NCBI GenBank assembly: GCA_030068145.1
Contig: JAPJBO010000808.1
Span: forward strand, 1-64,000
Length of the DNA stretch: 64,000 bases
Direction of reading: 5' to 3'
Origin: Diplonema papillatum
Taxonomy: Eukaryota; Euglenozoa; Diplonemea; Diplonemida; Diplonemidae
In this document: positions 39,264 through 50,817 of the stretch, in pieces
How the letters are laid out: each line of letters starts with the position of its first letter
How positions within the stretch are numbered: position 1 is the stretch's first letter
Position numbers and translations under genes: made by a program
Notes under the pieces: generated by a model
Told to the model about the DNA's origin: nothing
What the model saw: the letters and a program-made list of their open reading frames with translations, nothing else
Databases searched by the model: none

Positions 39264-40156
39264 TGAAAGAACGGGAATTCTTCTTTTCGTGATGCGAGGA
39301 CCGATAGAGAGAGGGGGGGAGGCCCGGGGGGGTCAAATAATAACAGTTATTTGACACGCGCCAGGCTGTCAAAACTGTTTTTTTTTGACCTTCCTACTGT
39401 CCGACAGGCTACTTTTTTAGAATTCGACAAATCGAGTAATAACACAGGTGGTATTATTCGACGTCCCTTTGGGTGGCGGCGATTGCTTACCAATACCTGG
39501 TGGAGACGGAATGACGCTGCTGAATCGGGGCCCAGCCAGACACCAGGCGCACAGCAGAAACAGCCAACCAACAACCTGAGCTGAGGCAGCCCCAAGGACC
39601 TACATCACGGGCCTGGTGGGCCTTCGCCTGCCAGCGAAGAAGGTAATCAATCCTGTGAGTGTCACCCCTAGGAAAATGGGCGGCAGTTAAAGAATCGCTA
39701 GGTCTCGCTGGTATCCCCTTGCCATTAGGTTTCTGCATGCTGCAGGTGTATCGAGGCCTGGAATTGGACACTGGCTACGGCTACAGGTTGCTCTTCCACG
39801 TGCTGCAGCAGTATCACGGGCCTTTTCTGCTGCATGCTACAGGTGTGTTGGAAGACTGCTCTCCTACATGCTTCAGGAGTATCACAGGCCTGCTATTGGG
39901 TTGCTTGTCTACAAGCTAAGGGAGTACCACAAGTCTGCTCCCCTGCATCAGGTGACCCACAGTGGGCACTTTGCCACATGCTACAGCAGGACTGACATTT
40001 TGTGCAATCTTCCGCGTGCTACAAGGACTCCCTTTGCCAAAGTGGAAAACGCAAGGAAAAAGAAGAAGAGATTGCGCAAGATTCCAACCCCCCAAAAGGT
40101 CAGGGTGCAGGAACAAAAAAACGCACACATGAAAAAGACGAAAACGAGAACGGAAA
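39264..40156. other. Intergenic, no gene recognised
   Basis: 39740-39960 contains loose repeats of gctgcaggtgtatcrrgg type (about 60 bp apart: ctgcatgctgcaggtgtatc, ctgcatgctacaggtgtgtt, catgcttcaggagtatcaca). No gene. Confidence 0.45.
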
Positions 40157-40450
40157 AAATACTCGACGTAGCTGCTTCGACTCCGAATGGAAGGGGGGAA
40201 ATATAGAGGTAAGGGGCAAATACAATACAAACACAATCTGATTTGTTCTTCGCTTACACCACCGTGTGTTGTTTTCTCACTCAGGATTTTTTGACCTGTT
40301 GTGTTTGTGTGATTTGTCGTGTAGGGGTAGACCCGCATGACCTCACGTCCGTTCAACACGTGGTTCGGTAGTTACAGCACTTGGGATCCCTTCTGTTCTT
40401 TGTCGGGCAGCATCGTCGAGCATTTCCTTTCAAGCTGGCGCTTATGTAAA
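40157..40450 (+). mobile_element. MITE-like family A, copy 2
   Basis: Very similar to copy 1 over its whole length, which suggests recent activity. Confidence 0.75.
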
Positions 40451-40985
40451 AGAAAAGGAGAAACAAAAGCAAGCAGTGGAAGAAGAACAACAACAACAAA
40501 CAACAAGAACAAGGAAAGAGAAAAAGAAAGGGGGCTGGGAAGGGGGCCAGAAAAAAAAAAAAAAAAAAAAAGCAAAGAAAAAAGAAATACCAGCAGAAGA
40601 AAAGAAAAAGGGAAGCACTGCCCCGAACACCGGCTTCTCGGGGAGCACTTGATTTCTTCCTGTGATACTATTTGCACTTTGCCTGCGCCTGAAAAAGACT
40701 CTCGGACGCTAAAGGTAAAGGGTGACCGCACCATATTGGATGGTACCCAGATGTTTTGTGTACAGTGCATACGGAGTATGAAAATGCGGCCCTACCCCCG
40801 TATTGCGTAGTTATTGCGTAGTCTGTACGGAGTTCTTGCGCACTTCGTTGCTTGGGTCTTCGGGAGTACCATTGAACTGGTCGCACTTTGGTGGCAACGA
40901 GAGGGACTATAGGTGTCTCCACGGCGGAGGTCAGCCTCGGAAGCTGGAGCTAAAAAAGGTGGCGTTGAAAAAGCGGGCGTACGCG
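40451..40985. other. Purine-rich tract and unique sequence
   Basis: 40448-40620 is almost pure A/G with a 20-base A run; the rest has no recognised feature. Confidence 0.6.
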
Positions 40986-40989
40986 TTTT

Positions 40990-41230
40990 TTTAGTCGTAT
41001 AAGATGCTCGTCTTAGAAGATTGATATTTACCGACTAGTGATATACTGTGAAACAGGGCCTCTCGCTCCATCACACAACCGCTCACGCTCTTGCTTGCGA
41101 TGGAAATGTGGCAAACACACGAAGATCATTAACAGTTGGTTCGTTTTCTACTACCCTTTTACGCAGCGGCACTGAGACTGGAGCTAATTGCAGCACGAGA
41201 CGCACACCAAGGAGGAGAATATTGAGAATA
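40990..41230 (-). repeat. Repeat family K, reversed copy
   Basis: Complement of 50818-51045: tcgtataagatgctcgtctt, agtgatatactgtgaaacag, ttttctactacccttttacg, cagcggcactgagactggag. About 240 bp. Confidence 0.8.
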
Positions 41231-41254
41231 TTATGTAGCACACCCAGTGTGCGC

Positions 41255-41285
41255 GTGATCAGCCGGCTTGCCGGCTGATTAAATT
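41255..41285. repeat. Perfect hairpin
   Basis: atcagccggc ttg ccggctgat: a 10-bp stem with a 3-base loop, next to a T run at 41295. No transcript is known here, so its role is open. Confidence 0.6.
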
Positions 41286-41721
41286 TCGAACCTTTTTTTT
41301 TTTTTTTTACTGGCGAACACTGAGCACACCCGCTTTTCGGGTCACACCCTCTGTATTCCAGCTTCCGAGGCTTGGGGTGCACCGTGTAAAAAAGAGTAGT
41401 ACGCACGGGGAGGAATCTGCATCGAATGCACAATGAACTTCAGCCATAGAAGACGGAGTGAAGAATGCTGGGGCACAAAAAAAAAAGGGGGGGGGTCGGA
41501 GAAAGCGTTTGTCATGTGCACGCTCTTCTTGTCAAAGATTTTTTTGACAGGCCTCGAGGGCGAGTGTTCGCCGAGCGTAGGAGGTGAGCGTCAGGCTGCA
41601 TTCCAACGTGTGATGGCACGGTTTTTTAGGGACGGTGTTTTAAAGTCTCCGGTTGGTGACTTTCATCCAAAAGCACTTCTTCTCAAACCAACATCCCAGA
41701 CCTTGAAAGATACAGAAAAGA

Positions 41722-41880
41722 CAGGCGCTTCGTTTTGCTTGCGCGTGCCGTGTTGATCGATCTCCCTGTTTATTTTTCAGGTTGGAAGTTCTGATCAACC
41801 GCGAAAACACGCTGTGTCTACGTCTTCTTAGTCTTCGCAATACAATTGTAGGAAAAACCCCGCAAGATTGTAAGTACCAA
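41722..41880 (+). repeat. Repeat family D, copy
   Basis: Full-length: gacaggcgcttcgttttgc to cccgcaagattgtaagtacc. Confidence 0.7.
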
Positions 41881-42342
41881 AAAAATGGAAGAAGGTAAAC
41901 ACTTTTTTTTTTTTTTTTTGAGAGATGAGAGTACCTATCACTTCTGAAGAATCTGTGGGGCTAGGCCAGGGATAGCTTGTGGCCCTTTTTCTAATAAAGG
42001 GGGTGCGAGAGCGTGCTTAGATGGCGTGTGCACAACACTGTGTCCTATCTGCTTGTGGTTTTCTCTGTGGGACACACTAGGCAGGTAAGCATTACTGTGG
42101 GACGCGAGTGTTTGCAGAGAGGACGACGATTGAGCCTGAACAGTCAGACAGTTGGGTGACGTGAACGAATGCACATAAAGCAGGGGGGGTTGCAGGAAGT
42201 GGAAGAGTCAGATGACATGTACGATGACAAGTACAAGTTCATGACAAACGCACTTGTCATACGACGTAGCTTAACAAGACGTCCTGTATCTTCTCGTACA
42301 TACGCCAGGTATGTGGACGTACTTAAAATGGTGTCACGTTTG
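41881..42342. other. Intergenic, no gene recognised
   Basis: A T run at 41904-41919 and otherwise unremarkable sequence. Confidence 0.4.
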
Positions 42343-42533
42343 GAGAAAATGCTCGGAATGGTAAACTGCACTGTGCCCTATCTGCGCCGTGGTTCGATTC
42401 TTCAACCCACGGACGCATTAGGTGAACCATCATCAGCGCGGAACCTGGGTTGCCAGGCGGCACAGCCAGGACCTCATACTACAAGAGCACAGGCAACCCG
42501 TCTCGGGAGAAGGCTCCTACAACCATGTCCTGC
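42343..42533 (+). repeat. Repeat family F, diverged copy
   Basis: atgctcggaatggtaaac, ctgcgccgtggttcgattct, caccgcggaacctgg-type core, cacagccaggacc and gagcacaggcaacccgtctc. Confidence 0.6.
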
Positions 42534-43064
42534 CATACAGAGGAACGCTCAGCTCCCTTCGATGGCAAGCCAGTACTTCGAAACTGCCGGTGGTAGCGCA
42601 CGCTCAGCATAGCACAACTACACAGTTGCACGTCGTTAATCATCGGCACCAGGGCTTTGCAGCCCCTGGGCCCGTGCTTCTACTTGGAAAGTGGTCAACG
42701 AGCAAAATTGCCGCTTATAAACGAAGGGAAGAACGAAAGACCAAGGTGGGTATAGTGAAGTAAAAGCGCAGTTTAGTTGTGAAAAGAAGGAAGAAGAGAA
42801 CGAAGGAGGCGGGCGTGCACTTGATTGCGGTTTTCTGCGCGAAGCCGTTCCGCCCGTGTGCACTTTCGGGTCGAACGACCGCACGGTGAAACGACGCGGA
42901 TCTACGAATCATTATGTCGTTGTCCGACAAATGAGCATGGGGGGGGGGGGGGGGGCGCGTGTGGATGAGGGCACCCTACTACGCAAGCGTGTTATTTGTC
43001 GTCGCCACGTAGAAGTAACCCGCATGTCCCGTTCAAAGGTTTGAAAACCGGCCGAGGGACAGCT
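42534..43064. other. Intergenic, no gene recognised
   Basis: A short G run near 42940-42953 and no other feature seen. Confidence 0.4.
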
Positions 43065-43067
43065 AAT

Positions 43068-43175
43068 GTTCCCCAACGCCTCCAAGCATTCGCTTTACGC
43101 GCGCCGACCATCATTTCTGGCTGGGGAAACTTCGGAGTGAACCAGATCGTATCTGGCACGACGGGTCGTTTTGCT
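43068..43175 (-). pseudogene. Large-subunit rRNA fragment 2
   Basis: Complement of the same LSU region as fragment 1: ttccccaacgcctccaagca, ttcgctttacg, ggggaaacttcggagtgaac. Diverged in the spacer and truncated. Confidence 0.7.
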
Positions 43176-43194
43176 CCGCTGGCTACTGATACGA

Positions 43195-43535
43195 TTCCCT
43201 GACTGGACGTTCCTCGTCCGAATATGCCCAGCGCCCGGAGGAGTTCTTCCGTTACATGACCCGTACCATCAATCTGAGAAGCTCAGAGGGGGCAAAGAAC
43301 CTCGGTCAACTTGGGCAGCTTGGACAAATTGGACGTGCAGACGGCATTCTCGGATCTCAATCAGCAGGCCAGTATCGCGACAGGATGAGATAGACATTCA
43401 GAGTGGCTCTCGTCGCCACCAGCCTCACGATCAGAACATCAATCTGACAAGCTCGGAGGGGCCAAAGACCCTCGCCTTGGGGAAAATCGGACACGCAAGG
43501 CGGCACTACCTGATCTCAATCAGCAGATCGCACTC
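43195..43535 (+). pseudogene. Coding-like, internally duplicated segment
   Basis: In one plus-strand phase 43195-43395 reads RPEEFFRYMTRTINLRSSEG then AKNLGQLGQLGQIGRADGIL, ending at a stop. About 165 bp later the same DNA recurs (catcaatctgacaagctcgg, gatctcaatcagcag) in a different phase. No family recognised; probably a decayed duplicated gene piece. Confidence 0.35.
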
Positions 43536-43706
43536 TCTTGCATCGGCATCGGGCCGTACCGTTAACCGCAATAGGCCTCCTCAGCTAAAAGCCTGTGGCC
43601 GACAAAAATTCGGCCAACGGGATCCGTAACTTCGGGAAAAAGGATTGGCTCTGAGGACACGCATGCGGGAGGTCAGGCCAGTCAGGCGATACATCGAGAG
43701 ATTGTA

Positions 43707-43866
43707 CTTTCAGGATAAAAGAGGTGCCGCAGCAAGGTATGGCTGGCTTTGCCCAATCCCTGGGCTTTCTTTCTTCAATCTGAGATGTACTTTCAGGATA
43801 AAAGAGGTGCCGCAGCAAGGTATGGCTGGCTTTGCCCAATCCCTGGGCTTTCTTTCTTCAATCTGA
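43707..43866. repeat. Exact tandem duplication, about 80-bp unit, two copies
   Basis: tgtactttcaggataaaaga through caaggtatggctggctttgc to ctttcttcaatctgag, repeated once with almost no change, so recent. Confidence 0.95.
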
Positions 43867-44627
43867 GTCTCAGAGGAACAAAAGAGACCCGTGAGCGATT
43901 TTGACCAGGTTGCCCACCGAAGCGGCGCCCCCGAATTTTGACCGAGGCGCAGACCAGAGAGATCAGGGAAACCCTGGCATTAGACCCCGCCGCATCTGGC
44001 CAAGATAGCCGCGGTGGATGGCAAGGAGGGTCCTGGACGCAGTCAGACTGTTGGCGGTGGCGCTGCGTATTCCACCAGCTGCTATTACAGGAGGATGGGC
44101 TCGTGCGTGTGCATACTCGACTAGGCATGTGACCTTGCGCCGTTCTGGCATTTGAAAGTATGTACCACCCGTGGTGCTCTCGAGTGCCATCCTGGCTAAG
44201 CACCAACAGCCCCTCCACAGTTGTGCTATTGAAGCTACACTAAAGTCTGAATCCACTTCAGACTCTAGGCAGAAGGGTGGGGTGGGAAGTACTTGGGTAT
44301 GACTAAGGGTCAGCTCAACCAACCGCGGTTTAATCGAGGGGGAACAGTTGATTTGCCTTCGTCTTCGATGGCCCGGGGTTCATGATTTCCATCATGACCA
44401 CATATTTCAAGCCACCGCAATCGGTCGCCCGCATGCGCAATTAGTTCTCTAGCATCCTTCGGTTCAGTAAAAAAGAGAAACGTGCTTCACATTTCCGCGG
44501 TCCTTTCTTTCCTGATTGGAGCGCATGCACAACTCGTTCTTTAGCGGATGTTTGAGGTGTAGAAGCAGTGTTCCCGCGTCCCCCGAGTTCTCACAATTTT
44601 CTTGTTGACGACGAAAAACTGGGCTGG
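43867..44627. other. Intergenic, no gene recognised
   Basis: 44318-44355 (tcaaccaaccgcggtttaat, cgagggggaacagttg) resembles 60638-60670, a two-copy repeat of unknown nature. Confidence 0.45.
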
Positions 44628-44920
44628 AAATACTCGACGTAGCTGCTTCGACTCCGAATGGAAGGGAGGAAATATAGAGATAAGGGGCAATTACAATACA
44701 AGTACAATCTGATTTGTTCTTCGCTTACACCACCGTGTGTTGTTTGCTCACTCAGGACTTTGACCTGTTGTGTTTGTGTGATTTGTCGTGTAGGGGTAGA
44801 CCCACACAACCTCACGTCCGTTCAACACGTGGTTCGGTAGTTACAGCACTTGGGATCCCTTCTGTTCTTTGTCGGGCAGCATCGTCGAGCATTTCCTTTC
44901 AAGCTGGCGCTTATGTAAAA
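44628..44920 (+). mobile_element. MITE-like family A, copy 3
   Basis: Full-length, about 293 bp. Confidence 0.75.
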
Positions 44921-45279
44921 ACAAATTCTAACCCTTGAGTCTGTCGCGGCTTGGTACGAGCGATACCAGCAGCTGGAAATCAACTCCCCCCAGCCAGGAC
45001 TTTTTACGTTTCTTATTCATGGCTAATTAACCAAGGCCGTTTTTCGGGAAGCAGGCGTTTTCGAGGTTAATCAACCACGATGTTGGGGTCGCGGGAACAC
45101 TGTGTAGAGGATCGGTGTTTAAAGGCTTCAGGTCGAGGTTTGAGGCGGAGTGGAGGTTGAAGAAATGAACGGAGGGTTGCCGGGTCGGTGGCGATGTGTC
45201 ACTCCGTGACACATTATTTGAGTGTCCCCTAACGCGTTTAGGCGGTGGGCTTTGTTTTTTTCTTCTTCGAGTGAAAGTT

Positions 45280-45345
45280 TGCTTTCGCTTTCAAAACCCG
45301 GGATTTGAGAGTCTCCGGCTGACCGTTGTCGAAGGGGGTTCTTTT
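45280..45345 (+). repeat. Repeat family I, copy 1
   Basis: Shared core: agtttgctttcgctt, acccgggatttgagagtctc, cggctgaccgttgtcgaa. Further copies at 52130, 57460, 57840 and 59270, each about 65-120 bp. Confidence 0.6.
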
Positions 45346-45413
45346 GTAGTATTATAAATGGGGTGTTTTCAGTAGCGTTATTTTGTAGTTTCGAAAGTCG
45401 GCGTTCGTTCCGC

Positions 45414-45621
45414 CCTGGAACCTGAGTGTCTGCAGACAGGACTGCGGTGTGAGTCTGGTTTGTCAGGCGGCTGTTCAGCTCGTCACAGCCAGGACCACCC
45501 GTGCTACTAGAGCACAGGCGAATCCGTCACGGGGAGAAGGCCCCTACAACCGTGTCTGAGCAATCAGTTAAAAAACTCAGGGCACTCGCCCTGATTGTGA
45601 CTGCGACTCGCTAGGCAGCAT
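45414..45621 (+). repeat. Repeat family F, copy lacking its start
   Basis: cctggaacctgagtgtctgc to ctgcgactcgctaggcagca. Confidence 0.7.
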
Positions 45622-45664
45622 CACACGAGTTAAAGGGGGGGTCGAATAATAACTGAGCCGGTCC

Positions 45665-45840
45665 ATCCCCCTCTTGATAGACCGTGATAGACCGAAGATT
45701 ACAGCACCGGGCAATTCGATGCAGCTCTGGGGACTAGGGATGGACCTGATAGACCGTGGTGGACTGTGATTCACTGTGACAAACAGCGGCAGGCACCGTC
45801 GATGCAGTTTCAAGAGATAGGGACGGACCGGCTCAGCACC
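45665..45840 (-). repeat. Repeat family J, reversed copy
   Basis: Complement of 17672-17815 with extra doublings of the gatagaccgtg motif. Confidence 0.65.
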
Positions 45841-46864
45841 TGGGGTTGTAGCGCCGTTCCGCCTTTGGAATCGCGCCAAGCAGGCACCTCCAGTATTTTC
45901 TAACGAACGGTAGTCAGTTCCCTTCTTGCTGGGCGGGCCGGGCAGGGCCCGGAGGGCCGAGTTGGAGCCATCTCAGGCAACTAAGGGGAAGTGTCACGCT
46001 GGCATTATCTTCATAGGCGGCTCGCATGTCTTCCGTTAGTGCAACTCGGATGACAGGTCCGTTGCATTGGGACGGAAAAATGAGAACCCATTTAACACAG
46101 GTCACCCGGAGACCCTAAAATCTAGCTCAAGCGAACTTTGACCCCAGCGACCACATCCCGATGCTGCATGCCGGTGCGTCGGAAGCGGACAGGGCCGAGC
46201 TGCTGAGTGTCGCGCTGCGAGTGACGGAACCCTTGCCGCCGGCGGTTGCAGCCGTCCAGGGGGCCTTTTTCCAAGGGGTACCGTTATGAAGACGAGGCAT
46301 TCCTTGAACTTGAGGCAACACTGCTGAGGCAGCGAAGAGAAATAGCCTCGACACGTGCTTCGTTAGAAGTCACAACGCAAGCTCGCAGGAATATTCTCAG
46401 TCCGCTTCAAGGTAGGTAAGCCAGACGGCTCTCAACGCGCTGAACAAGCCCGCAGAGATGGCTTGTTTGACGGGAGCAGGTGCTTATTCAAAAAGGAAAG
46501 AAAATGAAGAACCAGATGCATAAAAATTTTTGAAACGAATAAGAGGACCGATGATGCAGACAGAAAGAAGTAAACAAAAAAAAGAAGGTCAACGGCTGTC
46601 CAATTTGCAATTAGCAAAGGCTTTTAGAAAGGATAGTGAGTGTTATATTTTTCTTTCCGTTTTTTTTTTTTTTTTCCTCTTTTTTTTTTTTTTTGACCCA
46701 TTTTCGTGTTCGTTTCTTTTTGATTCATTTTTGATAACTTTGTGTCGCTGATATACTTCGGGACCAACCTTGCATTAGGATCACAAGTTTCTGGGAGTCG
46801 ATCTTAGAAGGCTCTGTCGAGGTGCTGAGGTGGTACCTGTTATCCGAACGCGACGAAGGGTGAA
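45841..46864. other. Intergenic, no gene recognised
   Basis: T runs at 46661-46695. No repeat family or protein-like frame recognised. Confidence 0.4.
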
Positions 46865-47154
46865 AAATACTCGACGTAGCTGCCTTCACTCCGAATGGAA
46901 GGGAGGAAATATAGAGGTAGAGGGGCAAATACAATACAAGCGCAATTCTGATTTGTTCTTCGCTTACACCACCGTGTGTTGTTTTCTCACTCAGGACTTT
47001 GACCTGTGTTTGTGTGATTTGTCGTGTAGGGGTAGACCCACACAACCTCACGTCCGTTCAACACGTGGTTCGGTAGTTACAGCACTTGGGATCCCTTCGG
47101 TTCTTTGTCTGGCAGCATCATCGAGCATTTTTTTCCAAGCTGGCGCTTAGGTAG
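46865..47154 (+). mobile_element. MITE-like family A, copy 4
   Basis: Full-length; just past its end the terminal motif is repeated (gaaatactcgcttatgt), as though a second element had lost its interior. Confidence 0.75.
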
Positions 47155-47640
47155 AAATACTCGCTTATGTAAAAAAGAAAAGGGGCGACGAGCAGGATAT
47201 GTCAGGATAGAGCACGCGGGAACAACTGGAGACTAACAAGTTCCTACATACACCACAACAGAAACTGCAAAGGGCTTGTAGCGAACTAACAGGTCGACAC
47301 CTCCCGATGCAAAGCAGTGAAATGTTCTGGGATGTATCTTTTTGGCAGCTGCCCGCACACTATCGAATCCCCTCCTTCCCGTGTGTTTCCCACAGTTCCC
47401 CCCTCCCCCCAAGAGCTGACGACCACTACTAAACTCGTTTGAGAAGCCCTTTTTTGTCTTCCTTCTTCTTTTGCTTCTGCATACTCTTGCCAATTTTTTT
47501 CCGCAAACGCCGGAACAGAAAGACGTCCCAGGAAGGGGGAAAGAGTCGAGAGAGAGAGAGAGAAAGAGAGAGAGAGGACGAACGTGGTTTCGGTGGTGGT
47601 CTTCTTCCCCTCCCGCTCTTTTGTTTTTCCCCCAGGCAGT
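47155..47640. other. Intergenic; (GA)n run
   Basis: A GA tract at 47545-47578. No gene. Confidence 0.5.
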
Positions 47641-47646
47641 GCTCGT

Positions 47647-47780
47647 TCCTCGAGATCAAGAGCAACCTCAGGATGACCTCGAGATCAAGAGAAACCTCAG
47701 GATGACCTCGAGATCACGAGCAACCTCAGGATGACCTCGAGATCAAGAGCAACCTCAGGATGACCTCGAGATCACGAGCT
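47647..47780. repeat. 29-bp minisatellite
   Basis: Four and a half units of cctcgagatcaagagcaacc then tcaggatga, with a/c variation at the tenth base or so. Confidence 0.95.
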
Positions 47781-47885
47781 CGCGGATGCAATCACAGGAG
47801 CATGAGGAGTGGTATCACCACACACCACCGCGGCTCCCGTGGGGCAGGCCGTCCACCGTGCCGCCTCCGACCCCAGCTTTGCTGC

Positions 47886-47935
47886 GGCCGGCTTCGTCCT
47901 ATCCGGGCATAGTCCACCAACAAGTGTACTTGACC
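47886..47935 (-). pseudogene. Large-subunit rRNA fragment 3
   Basis: ggcttcgtcctatccgggca, tagtccacc, aacaagtgtacttgac: matches the right end of fragment 1 with a deletion of about 18 bp. Confidence 0.6.
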
Positions 47936-48436
47936 TCAAAGTCCCTTCCCAGTAAATCAGGATCGGGTTGTGCTGCGTCCTCAAGGATTGGCACATCTTC
48001 CTTTATAGTGCGGCTTGTGGGTTTGACACCCTAAGCCTCGCACGCGTGTTAGACTCGTTGGTCCGTGTTTCAAGACGGTCGAGCGCCACGCGGCGGGAAC
48101 TATTTCCGTGCCGGTTCATATGTCAAAGAATCGCGTTTTTCACCCGTGTTTTAGTGTTAACGGGAAGGGTATCACCTGAGTGACAAGAAGCATCACCACG
48201 CTGCCGGGCAACTGTGGCGTAAAGCAGGGGGGAGTTCGTGTCACTTGAGGTACGACACGATGTCAGCGCCTCGCTGCATCGTGTCGGAAGGGTCGTTTTT
48301 AGCCGCGCTTTCGTTTAGTAGCGACCACGACGACGCAGGCGAAGTGACCCTTTCGTTGAGAAGGGAGACTGTCTTCAAAAGGCCGCAACGACAGTCGCCT
48401 CGAGTGTATTCTCGCGAAGCGGTCGCCGTATCGAAG

Positions 48437-48713
48437 AAATACTCGAGGGGCTGCCTTGTGCCTACTTCGAAGGAGGCTAGAGGGGGAGAAACAATCCAAC
48501 TACAAAGTGGGTCGTTTTTGTTGAACGCTTACGCCGCCGCTAAACCCAGATTTACCCGTGTTTCGTGTGGGCTACAGCACATTTACCCTCCTTCGAGATT
48601 GGAAAAATATGTTGATAGTGGGGAGTCATCGGCATGCCGATGAGTACCACACTACTCGACATTTCGCAACAGGCAGTCTCCTCAAGTATTTCCTACATAG
48701 CAGGTGCATATAC
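48437..48713 (+). mobile_element. MITE-like family B, first of a B-A-B cluster
   Basis: Ends gcaggtgcatatacc, directly followed by an A element. Confidence 0.78.
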
Positions 48714-48715
48714 CA

Positions 48716-49007
48716 AAATACTCGACGTAGCTGCTTGACTCCGAACGGAAGGGGGAAGTATAGAGGTAGAGGGGAAAATACAATACAAACACAATCTGAT
48801 TTGTTCTTCGCTTGCACCACCGTATGTTGTTTTCTCACGCAGGACTTTGACCTGTTGTGTTTGTGTGATTTGTCGTGTTGGGGTAGACCCGCATGGCCTC
48901 ACGTCCGTTCAACACGTGGTTCGGTAGTTGCAGCACTTGGGATCCCTTCGGTTCTTTGTCTGGCAGCTATTGTCGAGCATTTCCTTCCAAGCTGGCGCTT
49001 ATGCAAA
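48716..49007 (+). mobile_element. MITE-like family A, copy 5, middle of the B-A-B cluster
   Basis: Starts two bases after the preceding B element ends; followed after 13 bases by another B element. Confidence 0.78.
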
Positions 49008-49020
49008 ACAACAACAAAAG

Positions 49021-49236
49021 AAATACTCGAGGGACTGCCTTGTGCTCATTTCGAAGGAGGCTAGAGGGGGAGAAAACAATACAACTACAAAGTGGGTCTT
49101 TTTTGTTGAACGCTTACGCCCGCCACTAAACCCAGATTTACCTGTGTTTCGTGTGGGCTACAGCACATTTACCTCCTTTGATCTATCGCGACTGGCTGTC
49201 TCCTCAAGCATTTCCTACAAAGCAGGTGCTTATACA
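49021..49236 (+). mobile_element. MITE-like family B, last of the B-A-B cluster
   Basis: The cleanest B copy, about 216 bp: aaatactcgagggactgcct to agcaggtgcttatac. Confidence 0.8.
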
Positions 49237-50110
49237 AAAAAATAATTCCGCGTTGCCGAAAGGCACGCGGAATCCGTCGAATCGGGGGTCTGAAAAAACT
49301 TGCCGCCCCACCGTCTGGCGTGAAATCGGAGCATCCACCAACAAGGAAAGGAAAGGACGCAACACGACCGCGAATGAGTGCAAGCGTACGAAGAGGCAGT
49401 TACCCACCTGACGAAATGCAGATCATCGCCACAGATTCCATGTCTGACCTCGAAATCTCACGGTATCGGGCTTGTTTGATGCTATAGAGGGAGCAGGCTA
49501 TTAACCAAAACGCGATGGACCGGTCATTGGTCGCGGTCCCTTCTGCGGGACTGGCCCGCCGCTCGGAGGCGGTTGCTTCTTGTTGGCAGGTTTCTCGATG
49601 GAAGCTGCTTTTTTTTTTTTTTTTTTTTTGTTGTTTTTTTCAGGGCATTAGCTTGGTTTCCGGCCCATTTTCCAAATTTTGGACCGCTGACGGCTTTTTG
49701 CGTCCTCACTCAGGAATGGGCTCAACACAGCGCGACGCAACCTATCTTCACGACAATGCTGGGCCCTGAGTGCCTCGGATCGCACATTGGCCACCTCTGC
49801 CGGGGGCCTGGGTGATGGTGTAGTGCCATTTTTGTGTTACCGTTGATCCCGAAGGACGATCAGTTTGGTGGCTTGCGACCTTTGTTTGTTTGGCAAGGAG
49901 TTTTTTTTTCTTCTTTTCCCCCGCCGGCTTTTCCAAATTTGGACTGACAGTCCAAATGTGGATATAGAAGCTAATCCCCTGGGGTTTTTTTTTTTTTTTT
50001 TTTTTTTCTCAGCGTTTATTCTCTGCTTCAGCGACAGTCGCCCTTTGTGAAGCCGGCAATGTCTTTTGGAAGGCTGCTCGGTCTGAAGTTTTCGCATGCA
50101 CTCAGTGGCC
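49237..50110. other. Intergenic, no gene recognised
   Basis: T runs at 49610-49628 and 49985-50007. No gene or known repeat. Confidence 0.45.
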
Positions 50111-50123
50111 CATGCTGCAGACC

Positions 50124-50345
50124 CGCTCGTCAAAGCTGGGGAAAGGAGCGAAACCCCCATCGAACCATCTAGTAGCTGGTTCACTCCAAAGTTTCCCTCG
50201 GGATAGCTAGAAAGCACACACAGGAGATACGCCAGGTGAAGCGAATGGTCGGAGGCATTGGGGAAATCGCTTCCTCGACCTATTCTCAAACTTTAAATGG
50301 GCGTGAGCTCGGGATTACTTCATTGCAGCCACGTGCGTTCACCTG
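50124..50345 (+). pseudogene. Large-subunit rRNA fragment 4
   Basis: Plus-strand LSU domain II sequence: gaaacccccatcgaaccatc, tagtagctggttcactccaa, tagctag, gtgaagcgaatggtcggagg, cattggggaaatcgcttcct, cgacctattctcaaacttta. It overlaps fragment 1 for about 170 bp and extends farther 3'. Confidence 0.87.
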
Positions 50346-50681
50346 TTGGGCAGACCTTTCTCACTTGCTGGAGTGCGCTCTACGAGTCTGCCACGGGCCC
50401 CGGCCACTACTCATTGCACTACCCCCCTCTCCCACCGGGTATGTTAGGAATTTCCCTCTTTTTGTGTTTCCGACGATCCCGTGGGACGTACAGTTTTTTT
50501 TTCTTTTTTTTTCTCTTTCATTTTCCTTACTTCTTTTACCCCCAGTCTGGAAACACGGACACAAGCCTAGTACTACGTGACAAAGGTGTCAAAAGCTGAC
50601 CCTGCTGGTCGTGGTAGCTCGGCCGTTTGATGCGGGGCAGGGCCTGCTGCCGTGCGGAGACTGGCTGGCTTTCTCCCACAG

Positions 50682-50683
<2 letters not shown>

Positions 50684-50746
<63 letters not shown>
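50684..50746. repeat. Homopolymer of about 63 C
   Basis: Pure C run. Other long C runs: 55258-55279, 55535-55552 and 58868-58906. Exact lengths may be assembly-dependent. Confidence 0.9.
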
Positions 50747-50748
<2 letters not shown>

Positions 50749-50817
50749 TATTCTGATTTCCCGCGGGGTGGTGGGACACACTTCTTTTGGTGATACAACA
50801 ACGGCAAGAGTAGTTGA

